A stretch of 64,000 nucleotides of DNA. It comes from Eubacteriales bacterium. Lineage in GTDB: Bacteria > Bacillota > Clostridia > Peptostreptococcales > Anaerovoracaceae. Positions 43,690-52,218 of the stretch are shown one piece after another; positions within the stretch are counted from its first letter, which is position 1; the number at the start of each line of letters is the position of its first letter. Made by a program: the position numbers and the translations under genes. The notes below the pieces were generated by a model. That model was given only the letters and a program-made list of their open reading frames with translations. It had not been told where the DNA came from and searched no databases. Location: assembly GCA_028872475.1 (NCBI GenBank), contig JAQYMQ010000002.1, forward strand, positions 1 through 64,000, in the 5' to 3' direction.

Positions 43690-45344
43690 TGAAAAGAAGC
43701 GGAATAAAAATAATGTTTAAACTAATTGGACTTGTTAAGCCCCTTACATCATATATGATCCTTGCCATACTTATGGGTGTTATCGGTCATTTATTCGCTA
43801 GTTTCATTACTATTTTAGGTGGTATAGCCCTCCTTGATATTTTAGGACACACAATATTTTTAAAGGCAAGCACAGCAATAACTTTAATAATTATTTTTGC
43901 AATATTTAGAGGTATACTGCGATATGCGGAACAAACTTGCAATCATTTTATCGCCTTTAAGCTTCTAGCATTGATAAGGGATAATATCTTCTCTGCTCTT
44001 CGAAAACTATGCCCCGCTAAACTTGAAGGAAAAGACAGAGGAAATTTAATATCTGTCATTACATCAGATATAGAGTTGCTTGAGGTGTTTTATGCACACA
44101 CAATATCTCCGGTAGCTATCGCAATTTTATTTAGTATCGTTCTATCAATATTCATCGGATATTTCCATTACCTTTTAGGATTAATAGCACTATTAGCATA
44201 TTTATGTGTAGGATTCATCATTCCATTAATTATGAATAAGTTAGGTGGAGAAGCAGCTATCAATTTTCGTAATTCATCTGGAGATTTATCCAGTTTCGTA
44301 CTTGAAAGTATGAGAGGACTTGACGAAACACTACAATATGATAACGGAAACAGTCGTTTACAGTTAATGAATGAAAAAACAAATCTGTTAGCCAAATTAG
44401 AATCCAAAATGAAAACAAATATCGGAATAAATATTTCTATTACCAATACAACAATATTATTATTCGATGTACTTATATTAATGAGCAGTGTATATCTATA
44501 TAGCAATCAAATAATAAATTTTAGTGGAATACTTATACCCTTTATCGCATTAATGAGTTCATTTGGTCCTTGTGTAGCACTAGCAAATCTTGGTAGCACA
44601 TTACAAAATACACTGGCCGCAGGCAATAGAGTGCTGGATATCTTAGAAGAGGAACCATTAATCAATGATATTCATAATAAAAATGATATTAAATTCAATG
44701 GAGCAAGTGCACAAGATGTTACATTCGCATATAAAGATGAAATTATATTAAATAATTTCTCTGTAGAATTGCCTCAAAATAATATTATTGGAATTATAGG
44801 AAAAAGCGGAAGCGGTAAATCAACATTACTTAAACTGCTGATGCGTTTTTGGAAAGTTCCAAAAGGAAAAATATCAATTTCAAATTACAATATTGAAGAG
44901 ATAAATACAGAAAATTTGCGTAATATAGAAAGCTTTGTAACTCAAGAAACACATCTTTTTCACGACAGCATTCGAAATAATATTAAAATAGCAAAATTAA
45001 ATGCGACAGACAATGAAGTTGAAGAAGCTTGCAAAAAAGCATCTATCCATGATTTTATAACTAAACTGCCAAAAGGATACGACACACCGGTTGGTGAACT
45101 TGGCGACACTCTTTCCGGTGGAGAAAAACAAAGAATAGGTCTTGCTAGAGCATTTTTGCACAATGCACCTTTTATGTTGCTAGATGAACCTACCAGTAAT
45201 TTAGACAGCTTAAATGAAGCAATTATTCTAAAGTCGTTACACTCTCAAAAAGAAGGTAAAACTATAGTTCTAGTATCTCATAGGCCTTCAACTATGAATA
45301 TTGTAGACAAATGTTACTCTGTGGAAAATGGCAGATTATCATAA
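43689..45344 (+). CDS. CydC-like ABC exporter half-transporter
   Basis: A 551-aa partner half-transporter. Six membrane segments (about 15-310) precede an ATPase with Walker A GKSGSGKST (about 372), signature LSGGEKQR (about 474), Walker B MLLDEPTSNLD and H-loop SHRP. AGAAAGGAGG precedes the ATG. Both subunits keep complete ATP-binding motifs, so the pair should be an active heterodimer. CydDC exports cysteine/glutathione in aerobes that make cytochrome bd. No cyd oxidase genes are here, so another substrate such as a thiol, haem compound or peptide is likely. Confidence 0.88.
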   Translation: MKRSGIKIMFKLIGLVKPLTSYMILAILMGVIGHLFASFITILGGIALLDILGHTIFLKASTAITLIIIFAIFRGILRYAEQTCNHFIAFKLLALIRDNIFSALRKLCPAKLEGKDRGNLISVITSDIELLEVFYAHTISPVAIAILFSIVLSIFIGYFHYLLGLIALLAYLCVGFIIPLIMNKLGGEAAINFRNSSGDLSSFVLESMRGLDETLQYDNGNSRLQLMNEKTNLLAKLESKMKTNIGINISITNTTILLFDVLILMSSVYLYSNQIINFSGILIPFIALMSSFGPCVALANLGSTLQNTLAAGNRVLDILEEEPLINDIHNKNDIKFNGASAQDVTFAYKDEIILNNFSVELPQNNIIGIIGKSGSGKSTLLKLLMRFWKVPKGKISISNYNIEEINTENLRNIESFVTQETHLFHDSIRNNIKIAKLNATDNEVEEACKKASIHDFITKLPKGYDTPVGELGDTLSGGEKQRIGLARAFLHNAPFMLLDEPTSNLDSLNEAIILKSLHSQKEGKTIVLVSHRPSTMNIVDKCYSVENGRLS

Positions 45345-45408
45345 ATATATTTGCCAATTAACAATAAACTTATTCATTAACATTATTTTAACGAATGGAG
45401 CAATAAAC

Positions 45409-45804
45409 ATGAAAGCAAAGAAATTATTATATATTATTGTAGGATGTATAGGAGTTGTGCTTGGTGCTGTAGGTGTAGCACTGCCAATATTGCCATCAGT
45501 ACCCTTCCTCCTTCTATCAGCTTATTGTTTTGGTAGAAGTTCTGAAAGACTGGATCGTTGGTTCAAAGGAACACGACTATATAAAAATAATTTAGAAAGC
45601 TTTGTTGCAGGCGAAGGAATGACTACAAAAACAAAAGTACGCATAATATCTATGGTAACAATTTTAATGACAGTAGGATTTTTCATTATGTTTAAGAAAA
45701 ATCTATACATTCCTTGCATTCTACTTTTCACAATTTGGATATTCCATATAATATATTTTTGTTTTGGGGTTAAAAAATGCACAAAAGCTGAAGAAAATTT
45801 ATAA
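45409..45804 (+). CDS. DUF454 (YbaN) family membrane protein
   Basis: A 131-aa inner-membrane protein. GAVGVALPILPSVPFLLLSAYCFGRSS is the DUF454 signature, and three hydrophobic segments (about 5-45, 77-95, 98-116) are present. Its function is unknown. The frame stays open back into the exporter gene, but GGAG at 10 nt before the ATG at 45409 fixes the start. Its placement 64 bp after the CydC-like gene suggests a helper for that exporter. Confidence 0.85.
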   Translation: MKAKKLLYIIVGCIGVVLGAVGVALPILPSVPFLLLSAYCFGRSSERLDRWFKGTRLYKNNLESFVAGEGMTTKTKVRIISMVTILMTVGFFIMFKKNLYIPCILLFTIWIFHIIYFCFGVKKCTKAEENL

Positions 45805-45820
45805 AATTTTTATTTACCAA

Positions 45821-45849
45821 TTGACATTCTCTTATATCGGTGTTATAGT
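45821..45849 (+). promoter_or_regulatory. tRNA-Lys promoter
   Basis: Consensus TTGACA (45821-45826), a 17-bp spacer ending TGT, and TATAGT (45844-45849), placing the start about 20 nt before the tRNA. Confidence 0.87.
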
Positions 45850-45877
45850 TGTTTTTGTTATCGTCATATATCAATTT

Positions 45878-45953
45878 GCACCATTAGCTCAGTTGGTAGA
45901 GCACCTGACTCTTAATCAGGGTGTCCACGGTTCGAGCCCGTGATGGTGTACCA
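45878..45953 (+). tRNA. tRNA-Lys(CTT)
   Basis: A 76-nt cloverleaf with encoded CCA: acceptor GCACCAT/ATGGTGT (G-U first pair), anticodon stem CCTGA/TCAGG with loop CTCTTAA (CTT), T-arm CACGGTTCGAGCCCGTG. It is transcribed on the plus strand. Confidence 0.96.
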
Positions 45954-46018
45954 AATAACTCAAATCCGAACGGAATATTTTATACAGTAGATAATTTTGG
46001 ATTTGTGATAACACTTTT

Positions 46019-46051
46019 AGAGACTTAATTTATATTTAGGTCTCTTTTTTA
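46019..46051 (+). terminator. Terminator after tRNA-Lys
   Basis: A 6-bp stem AGAGAC/GTCTCT with an inner TAA/TTA helix, then TTTTTT on the plus strand. It may also end exporter read-through. Confidence 0.75.
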
Positions 46052-46141
46052 ATATTAAAGCTACATATCCATACATATTAATATCTAGTTATTTTTAATA
46101 TTCACTAATTTTTCAGTACTATTTCCATTTTCCATACCAAA

Positions 46142-46187
46142 CAAAAAAAGGCGCTGCCACAAGAATTTATTTCCTTGCGATAACGCC
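46142..46187 (-). terminator. Terminator of the YibE/F operon
   Basis: A 14-position stem (13 pairs counting G-U) between 46150-46163 and 46174-46187, followed on the minus strand by TTTTTTTG. Confidence 0.9.
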
Positions 46188-46209
46188 CAATCCTATATGT
46201 TTAATTTAG

Positions 46210-46422
46210 TTATTTCTTTCTATAAAGTTCGTATCCGTAATTATCCATAATACTTTCTACTTTGTTGTCTTTTATGTAAAAAATAACCCTTTGATGTTTA
46301 TTCATTTCCGCCGAGTATCTTTTTCCATATGCCCAGTCTGCTTCTTCTTGCCAGTTGTATATATCTTCTAATGTACCTTTGTATTTACCCTTGGATCCGT
46401 CGTAAAACTCGGTTTGTTTCAC
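46210..46422 (-). CDS. Hypothetical 70-aa protein, possibly 5'-decayed
   Basis: The frame from a GTG at 46420-46422 encodes a charged 70-residue protein (KQTEFYDGSKGKYK...) with no membrane segment and no motif I know. No ribosome-binding site precedes the GTG. The frame continues upstream to a TGA near 46460 without any ATG, GTG or TTG, yet it reads as plausible protein there (VELTDDIEKA). The gene may have lost its start or may start at an unusual codon. It is the last gene of the YibE/F operon, before its terminator. Confidence 0.5.
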   Translation of the reverse strand: MKQTEFYDGSKGKYKGTLEDIYNWQEEADWAYGKRYSAEMNKHQRVIFYIKDNKVESIMDNYGYELYRKK

Positions 46423-46469
46423 TGCTTTTTCTATATCATCTGTTAATTCTACTGTTACTCACTTATATA

Positions 46470-46721
46470 TCATTCTATTGTAATATTTCCAATTTCTATT
46501 GGTTCAAATTCTATCCCATCATCTTTTAACGGTTCTTCCCATATTTGTTGATACACTTCCTGTCTTTCAGAATCTACTTCAAAGTGATAGCCTCTATTAC
46601 ATTCTTCTCCATTTTCTTCAAAGTCTATAGGATACCCGTTCGGAAATGCTTTACACACAGGAATTGTTCCTTTTTTCCCGAGGTCGTGCTTACACCATCC
46701 ACATCTATCTACCTTAATCAT
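46470..46721 (-). CDS. Small cysteine-rich protein, probably metal-binding
   Basis: An 83-aa soluble protein. CGWCKHDLG (residues 7-15), CKAFPNGYP (about 23) and CNRGYHFE (about 41) give four cysteines and a histidine that could hold zinc. The C-terminal half is acidic. CxxC...CxAFPxG patterns of this kind occur in small hypothetical proteins of Firmicutes; no function is known to me. AAGGTGA before the ATG overlaps the end of the YibE/F gene, so the two are coupled. Confidence 0.7.
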   Translation of the reverse strand: MIKVDRCGWCKHDLGKKGTIPVCKAFPNGYPIDFEENGEECNRGYHFEVDSERQEVYQQIWEEPLKDDGIEFEPIEIGNITIE

Positions 46722-46734
46722 TTTTTAATCACCT

Positions 46735-47841
46735 TCATTTATATTTCAAACATGCTGCAATAGCGCAGGTACAAGGTATTGCTGCTATTAATCCAATACT
46801 GCCGGTAAAAATCCTCACTATCTCAGTTACAATATAGTCCATATTGTACATGAATGGCAGATCACTACTATTTATATAAATCAAAATAAATAATGGCAAA
46901 CTTGAGGATAAGTAAGCTAAAACCAGAGTGTTTGTCATAGTGCCCATTACATCTCGACCAACTTGCATACCGGCATTATACAACTCTCTAATTGTCAATT
47001 GTGAATCTGCCTTGTAAACTTCTTCAATTGAAGAAGCTATACTCATTGCTACGTCCATTATAGCTCCAAGAGCTCCGATAATTATTCCGCTATAAAGTAA
47101 ACTTTGTGGATTTATAGTAATTGAATCTATTGTTTGTAAATAAATTGCTTGTTCGTTTGCCAAACCTGTAATATGTGTTTTAAATCCTATTAAATAAGCC
47201 AATCCAAAAGCAATAATAATTCCAATAATCGTACCTAATATACTTGCTAACGATTTCTTCGAAAATCCTGCAACAACTATGATAGTAACAATCGTATTTA
47301 AAACAGCCAATCCTATAGCTGTCGGTATTGGTGGTAAACCTTGAACTATCAAATAAATAAATACAACAACTAGAATAATTGAAATAGACATTGATGCTAA
47401 TGATTTTATTCCAGCTTTTCGTCCAATTAACAAAATTATTAAAACAAAAAATCCTATTAACCAATACACCCAAGTCATTCTATAGTGATCTGCAACAAAA
47501 AACTTTCCTTCAGATATCTGTAAATTTTCTATAATAACAACTTTATCTCCAACTTTATAACCATTTTCATAATCTTTATATTTTTGAGTAGTTGCAACTG
47601 CTTCAATTAATTCACCTTTTAGGGGTCCTTTTAAGATTTTAACTTTAGTTTTTTCCGTAGAAACATTACCAAAAAAATTATTTTCGTCCCGCTCCACTTT
47701 TTCGAATATTTCTACAATTTCACCTACATGATACTTGGTTTCATCATGTATTTCTTTATTTGCATATACTGACCTAGCTCCTACGCCAACAATCATTATT
47801 AGCAATATTACTAATATACAAATTCTTTTATAGTTTTTCAT
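46735..47841 (-). CDS. YibE/F-family membrane protein
   Basis: A 368-aa protein of the YibE/F family. A signal-like N-terminus and an extracellular beta domain (about 30-120) come first, then about seven membrane segments (125-365). GALGAIMDVAMSIASS and ELYNAGMQVGRDVMGTMTNTLVLAYL are the family hallmarks. The molecular function is unknown; an export or transport role has been suggested for the family. AAAGG precedes the ATG. It lies between an ICMT-like gene (53 bp) and a cysteine-rich gene (13 bp). Confidence 0.88.
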   Translation of the reverse strand: MKNYKRICILVILLIMIVGVGARSVYANKEIHDETKYHVGEIVEIFEKVERDENNFFGNVSTEKTKVKILKGPLKGELIEAVATTQKYKDYENGYKVGDKVVIIENLQISEGKFFVADHYRMTWVYWLIGFFVLIILLIGRKAGIKSLASMSISIILVVVFIYLIVQGLPPIPTAIGLAVLNTIVTIIVVAGFSKKSLASILGTIIGIIIAFGLAYLIGFKTHITGLANEQAIYLQTIDSITINPQSLLYSGIIIGALGAIMDVAMSIASSIEEVYKADSQLTIRELYNAGMQVGRDVMGTMTNTLVLAYLSSSLPLFILIYINSSDLPFMYNMDYIVTEIVRIFTGSIGLIAAIPCTCAIAACLKYK

Positions 47842-47894
47842 CGAATGCCTTTCTAATTGTTTAATATAAACAAAAAAGTATTTCTAATTATTAA

Positions 47895-48383
47895 TTATTT
47901 TCTAAACCAAGGTATTACTCGATTTACTTTTTTACAATATATTATATATTCATTGCCAAATTTATCAAATAACCATTTTTCCTCAGTTAATTTCATTAAT
48001 ATCGTTAAATACAACCAAAAGACAAAAGGTAAAAATAATAACAACCAATTACTGGCTATAAACAATGCACCTGAAAAAATAAATATAAACGCCGAATATA
48101 TAGGGTTTCTCACAATAGCATATACGCCTGTAGTAACTAATATCCCCTTTTTTATATCTTCAGTAATCTTCTGAATCAACACTGATATTATCCATAACAC
48201 TAAACCTATAATAATAAATATTATGCCCACAAAATACATCATTGACTTTAAACTGTGAATTTCACCTATATTAATAAAACCACAATAGTTAATGCACAAA
48301 CCTAGTACAGTCAATAACAAACAAGTTAATACATATATTGGACCAACTCCAAATATAGGCAATTTCCCATTGTTTTTATCCAT
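47895..48383 (-). CDS. ICMT/PEMT-like membrane methyltransferase
   Basis: A 162-aa integral membrane protein with about four hydrophobic segments. GVYAIVRNPIYSAF and the C-terminal EEKWLFDKFGNEYIIYCKKVNRVIPW match the isoprenylcysteine carboxyl methyltransferase/phospholipid methyltransferase family, where they bind S-adenosylmethionine. The bacterial substrate is unknown, perhaps a lipid. AAGAGG precedes the ATG. It follows the lysine-rich protein gene by 12 bp in the same operon. Confidence 0.85.
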   Translation of the reverse strand: MDKNNGKLPIFGVGPIYVLTCLLLTVLGLCINYCGFINIGEIHSLKSMMYFVGIIFIIIGLVLWIISVLIQKITEDIKKGILVTTGVYAIVRNPIYSAFIFIFSGALFIASNWLLLFLPFVFWLYLTILMKLTEEKWLFDKFGNEYIIYCKKVNRVIPWFRK

Positions 48384-48395
48384 AGCAAAAACCTC

Positions 48396-48722
48396 TTAAA
48401 TCCAAAGGCTCTTTCGTTTTAACTTTCTCATAAATTTCTTTTTTAAATTAGATTTTAGCTTTTTCTTCGTTACTCTCTTTAACAATAAAATTTTTAATTT
48501 GGACTTATCTAAATGTTTTTTTAATTTTGCTTCATCAGAATTCTCATATACTAATTTATTCTCTTCTTTTGCAACTATACTAACAATTTCCTTAAATTCA
48601 TTTCTCACTTTAAAACCAACATATGCAGTTGATATAAGACCAATAGTTATTGCAATAATTATAACTGCACCCTTTTGTTTATTATTTAATATTATATATT
48701 TTAAATTGCTAATAAATAACAT
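48396..48722 (-). CDS. Small membrane protein with lysine-rich tail
   Basis: A 108-aa hypothetical protein with one membrane segment (about 18-37, AVIIIAITIGLISTAYVGF) and a strongly basic C-terminus (KKKLKSNLKKKFMRKLKRKS). Basic tails like this may bind RNA, teichoic acid or membranes; the function is unknown. AGGAAGAAAG before the ATG is a good ribosome-binding site, which supports it over the overlapping plus-strand frame. It is the first gene of the operon, behind a pair of 16-bp direct repeats. Confidence 0.65.
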   Translation of the reverse strand: MLFISNLKYIILNNKQKGAVIIIAITIGLISTAYVGFKVRNEFKEIVSIVAKEENKLVYENSDEAKLKKHLDKSKLKILLLKRVTKKKLKSNLKKKFMRKLKRKSLWI

Positions 48723-48761
48723 CTTTCTTCCTCAAAGTTAAAATACATTTGTTTCTTATAA

Positions 48762-48804
48762 TTATTTTACACCAAAACTCTTTACGCTTTATTTTACACT
48801 AAAA
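48762..48804. repeat. 16-bp direct repeats upstream of the membrane-protein operon
   Basis: Two copies of a 16-mer (TTATTTTACAC[C/T]AAAA on the plus strand; 48762-48777 and 48789-48804) differ at one base and are 27 bp apart. They lie 40-80 bp before the first gene and could be a regulator's binding sites. Confidence 0.55.
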
Positions 48805-48894
48805 TATAGTTTTTTGTTAGTAATATGTATCAAAAATAAGCAACAAATATACAAAGCTAATATCACTTAAAAAATACATATCGCTATTATTTGC

Positions 48895-48931
48895 AACAAA
48901 AAATCTGTATTATCTCAGATAACACAGATTT
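48895..48931 (-). terminator. Terminator of tRNA-Glu
   Basis: An 8-bp stem AAATCTGT/ACAGATTT with an inner helix (48901-48931) followed on the minus strand by a T-run, 6 nt after the tRNA. Confidence 0.78.
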
Positions 48932-48936
48932 ATTAT

Positions 48937-49011
48937 TGGCATCGCTACGGGGAGTCGAACCCCGGATTGCACCGTGAGAGGGTGCCGTCTTGACCACTTG
49001 ACCATAGCGAC
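48937..49011 (-). tRNA. tRNA-Glu(CTC)
   Basis: A 75-nt cloverleaf with encoded CCA: acceptor GTCGCTA/TAGCGAT (G-U first pair), anticodon stem GCACC/GGTGC with loop CTCTCAC (CTC), T-arm CGGGGTTCGACTCCCCG. Confidence 0.95.
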
Positions 49012-49028
49012 ATATAGAATACATTTAC

Positions 49029-49057
49029 ATTCTATACTCTTTCACATATGTTGTCCA
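49029..49057 (-). promoter_or_regulatory. tRNA-Glu promoter
   Basis: TGGACA (49052-49057), a 17-bp spacer and TAGAAT (49029-49034) on the minus strand. A 6-bp inverted repeat (TAGAAT/ATTCTA) follows it. Confidence 0.78.
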
Positions 49058-49131
49058 GTATTTTATATAGGCAATAATATTAATATTTATTCTCAAGTTC
49101 TTTATCATATTTTATTACTCCAATAATAGAA

Positions 49132-49167
49132 AATAAGTAGCTATTAAATATAATAACTACTTATTTA
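49132..49167 (-). terminator. Terminator after the DUF3267 gene
   Basis: A perfect 10-bp stem AAATAAGTAG/CTACTTATTT (49132-49141 with 49158-49167), then TCTATTATT on the minus strand, 35 nt past the stop. Confidence 0.65.
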
Positions 49168-49201
49168 ATACATTTATTTAATGCACATGCTTATTCAATA
49201 A

Positions 49202-49774
49202 TTACTGAATATACCAATACGAACTAAACTTATATAAATATGTCATTGCACCTCTAGGAAGTTGCGTTGCCGCATTGTACACATTATAGAAGTCACCCGC
49301 TCCCATACCTATAGCTATTATTCCCATCCATGCAAGCCACTGCATTTCTGGAAAAATCATAGCTATCATATAAGGGATAAACCCAAACACAACATTTGGA
49401 AGCATAGACATAACGATAAATCTTTGCTTTGACATTCTTTCTGGACCTACGACAAAAATCATTCCCTTCTGCAAATATGTATATAAATATACTTCTTTTT
49501 TGAAACAAATTGCATGTAAAAATTCATGTGGGAACGCTGCCAAAAGAGCTAATACTATACCAATAATCACTTGAAATGATATAGCAATCTCCGCCGCTCT
49601 TATAAAATAGAATATTGCAGACACAACCATCAATAATACTGAAATAGTTGTAGACCATTTGGCTAATTCCTCTGGTGTCTCAAATTCCTTAAATCTAACT
49701 GCATTTGGATGATGATCACAAACTGGAAGTTTGTCTATATCTCCATCAAACACTCCTTTATAAATCAACTTCAT
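49202..49774 (-). CDS. DUF3267 membrane protein with metallopeptidase-like HExxH
   Basis: A 190-aa membrane protein with about four hydrophobic segments. FPHEFLHAICF carries HEFLH, an HExxH zinc motif, and the C-terminal GMGAGDFYNVYN resembles the second motif (GxxxDxxN) of this family. DUF3267 proteins look like small intramembrane metallopeptidases, but activity is not shown. It begins 2 bp after the pnp stop, so it is probably read with pnp. Confidence 0.8.
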   Translation of the reverse strand: MKLIYKGVFDGDIDKLPVCDHHPNAVRFKEFETPEELAKWSTTISVLLMVVSAIFYFIRAAEIAISFQVIIGIVLALLAAFPHEFLHAICFKKEVYLYTYLQKGMIFVVGPERMSKQRFIVMSMLPNVVFGFIPYMIAMIFPEMQWLAWMGIIAIGMGAGDFYNVYNAATQLPRGAMTYLYKFSSYWYIQ

Positions 49775-49776
49775 AC

Positions 49777-51873
49777 TTAAATTCCTTCTCTTACTAGGTT
49801 GATTCTATCCTGGGCATCTATTTCACTTACTTTAACCTTAACTACATCTCCGATATTCATTTCATCTTCGACTTTTTCAACTCTATGTTTAGCCATCTTC
49901 GAAATATGTAATAAACCTTCTTTACCAGGTAAAATTTCTATAAATGCTCCAAAATTCATTATGCGAACAACCTTACCATCGTATACTTCACCTACTTCAA
50001 CTTCTCTTACAAGTTGCTGAATTTCATATAACGCTTCATTACATCCTTCTGAACCAACTGAAGAAATGTATATTGTACCGTCATCTTCAATGTCAATTTT
50101 CGCTCCAGTTTTTTCGATAATATTATTTATCATCTTTCCACCTGGACCGATAATTAATCTAACCTTATCAGGATCTACGCTTATAGAAACGACTCTAGGT
50201 GCATAAGGTGAAAGTTCTGCTCTTGGTTCTGGAATTTCTGCAAGCATTTCTCCCATAATATGCAATCTGCCTTTTCTAGCCTGTTCTAATGCATCTTCTA
50301 AAACTTTCTTAGATAATCCATGAACTTTAATATCCATCTGAATTGCAGTAATACCCTTTGCAGTACCCGCTACCTTAAAGTCCATATCGCCTAGGAAATC
50401 TTCCATACCCTGAATATCAGAAAGTATGGCCATTGTTGAGCTGCCATCTTCTTCAACTCTTTCTACAAGACCCATTGCAATACCAGCTACTGGAGCCTTG
50501 ATTGGAACACCTGCATCCATAAGTGCAAGACAGCTACCACAAACAGCCGCCTGAGATGTAGATCCATTAGATGCTAAAATATCTGATACAACTCTAATTG
50601 CGTAAGGGAACTCTTCCTTAGACGGAAGCACTGGCACAATCGCTCTTTCAGCTAATGCTCCATGTCCAATCTCCCTTCTGCCTGGACTTCTCATAGGCTT
50701 TGCTTCACCAACAGAATAAGGCGGGAAATTGTAATGATGCATATATCTCTTTTCACTATTACCACTTATATCATCTAGTCTCTGACCTTCTGATACCATA
50801 CCTAATGTAGCTACTGATAAAGCCTGAGTTTGACCTCTCTTAAATAGTGCACTTCCGTGAGTTCTTGGAAGTATTGAACTATCTACCCAGATAGGTCTAA
50901 TTTCATCATATTTTCTATTATCAGGTCTAATCCCATCATCTAGGATAAGTTTTCTAACCTGTTCTTTTGTAATATCATAAAGAACCTTAGCTATCGCTTT
51001 TTCTTCATCAGGATAGATTTCTTCAAAATGTTCCTGTGTTAAAACTTCAACAGCATCCATATTTGCTAATCTTTCCATTTTTTCAACAGTCTTAACCGCT
51101 TCTCTCATCTTTGATTCAGCAAATTCTCTTACGTCTTTTTCAATGTTTTCCGGAACTTTTGCAAGTTCTACCTCAAATTTTGCCTTGCCAATTTCTCTTG
51201 TTACATCTTCAATAAACGCAACAATGCTCTTTATTTCTTCATGAGCAAACATTATAGCATCAAGCATTACATCTTCAGCTACTTCGTTAGCTCCAGCTTC
51301 TACCATCATAATCGCGTCTTTAGTACCTGCAACGACTAGATGCAAATCACTTGCTTCTCTTTCTTCTTTGGATGGATTAATAATAAATTTACCATCAACC
51401 ATACCTACTAAAACTGATCCTGTAGGACCATCCCATGGAATATCTGAAATAGATAATGCAACTGATGAACCAATCATAGCCGCAATCTCAGATGGAGCAT
51501 CTTCATCCATAGACATTACTGTAGCAACTACCTGTACATCATTATAAAATCCTTTTGGGAAAAGCGGTCTTAATGGTCTATCCATCAATCTGGAATTAAG
51601 TGTAGCTATCTCGCTAGGCCTACCCTCTCTCTTGATATATCCTCCAGGAATTTTACCAGCAGCATACATCTTTTCTTCATAATTACAGCTAAGTGGGAAG
51701 AAATCTACATCAGGTCTAGGTTCAGCAGACGCAACAACTGTAACGTTTACAACTGTATCTGCATATCTTACCATTACCTGACCATTTGTCATTTCGCAAA
51801 CTTTGCCAATTTCTAGCTCAAGAAGCTTGCCTCCTATTGCTGTTCTAAAAACCTTATAATTTTCAAATTTCAT
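49777..51873 (-). CDS. pnp: Polynucleotide phosphorylase
   Basis: A 698-aa PNPase of normal length. Two RNase PH-like domains (about 1-220 and 310-540, with SGNSEKRYMHHYNFPPYSVGE and RREIGHGALAERA) are followed by a KH domain (IGPGGKMINNIIEKTGAKIDIEDDG) and an S1 domain (GKVVRIMNFGAFIEILPGKEGLLHISKMA). It degrades RNA 3'-5' with phosphate. AGGAGG precedes the ATG. It is linked to rpsO, as in many bacteria, with an attenuating terminator between them. Confidence 0.97.
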   Translation of the reverse strand: MKFENYKVFRTAIGGKLLELEIGKVCEMTNGQVMVRYADTVVNVTVVASAEPRPDVDFFPLSCNYEEKMYAAGKIPGGYIKREGRPSEIATLNSRLMDRPLRPLFPKGFYNDVQVVATVMSMDEDAPSEIAAMIGSSVALSISDIPWDGPTGSVLVGMVDGKFIINPSKEEREASDLHLVVAGTKDAIMMVEAGANEVAEDVMLDAIMFAHEEIKSIVAFIEDVTREIGKAKFEVELAKVPENIEKDVREFAESKMREAVKTVEKMERLANMDAVEVLTQEHFEEIYPDEEKAIAKVLYDITKEQVRKLILDDGIRPDNRKYDEIRPIWVDSSILPRTHGSALFKRGQTQALSVATLGMVSEGQRLDDISGNSEKRYMHHYNFPPYSVGEAKPMRSPGRREIGHGALAERAIVPVLPSKEEFPYAIRVVSDILASNGSTSQAAVCGSCLALMDAGVPIKAPVAGIAMGLVERVEEDGSSTMAILSDIQGMEDFLGDMDFKVAGTAKGITAIQMDIKVHGLSKKVLEDALEQARKGRLHIMGEMLAEIPEPRAELSPYAPRVVSISVDPDKVRLIIGPGGKMINNIIEKTGAKIDIEDDGTIYISSVGSEGCNEALYEIQQLVREVEVGEVYDGKVVRIMNFGAFIEILPGKEGLLHISKMAKHRVEKVEDEMNIGDVVKVKVSEIDAQDRINLVREGI

Positions 51874-51908
51874 TTTAACAACTACCTCCTGTTAAAATCC
51901 AATACCTA

Positions 51909-51942
51909 CCTAAAATAACAAAAGCGAGGATTAACCCCGCTT
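51909..51942 (-). terminator. Terminator between rpsO and pnp
   Basis: An 8-bp GC-rich stem AAGCGGGG/CCTCGCTT with a 5-nt loop (51922-51942), followed on the minus strand by TTTTGTTATTTT. It lies 9 nt past the rpsO stop and would reduce pnp expression. Confidence 0.82.
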
Positions 51943-51951
51943 CTTTATAAA

Positions 51952-52218
51952 CTATTTTCTTAGTCCTAAACGAGAAACAAGACTTCTATATCTTTCAATA
52001 TCCTGCTCCTTAATATAATTTAATAGGTTTCTTCTCTTACCTACAATTTTTAAAAGACCTCTTCTTGAATGGTGGTCTTTCTTATGAAGTTTAAGATGCT
52101 CGTTTAAGTCGTTTATTTTATATGTTAGAATAGCTACCTGAACCTCTGGTGAACCTGTATCGCCTTCTTTTAAAGCATACTCTTTGATAATTCCTTCTTT
52201 AATTTCTTTTGTAATCAT
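51952..52218 (-). CDS. rpsO: 30S ribosomal protein S15
   Basis: An 88-aa S15 of standard length. [24 protein letters not shown] and [25 protein letters not shown] are diagnostic; the latter binds 16S rRNA. The frame stays open 60 nt upstream through the leader, but AAAGGAG at the proper distance fixes the ATG at 52216-52218. It has its own extended -10 promoter and a structured leader, suggesting S15 autoregulation. Confidence 0.97.
   Translation of the reverse strand: MITKEIKEGIIKEYALKEGDTGSPEVQVAILTYKINDLNEHLKLHKKDHHSRRGLLKIVGKRRNLLNYIKEQDIERYRSLVSRLGLRK

Noticed and set aside
41962..45344. Cytochrome bd assembly locus
   Set aside because: No cydA or cydB gene is present in the window, so only the CydDC-like nature of the exporter is kept.
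48499..48741. Plus-strand open frame of 80 codons overlapping the lysine-rich protein gene
   Set aside because: The minus-strand frame has a good ribosome-binding site and fits the operon; the plus-strand frame has neither.
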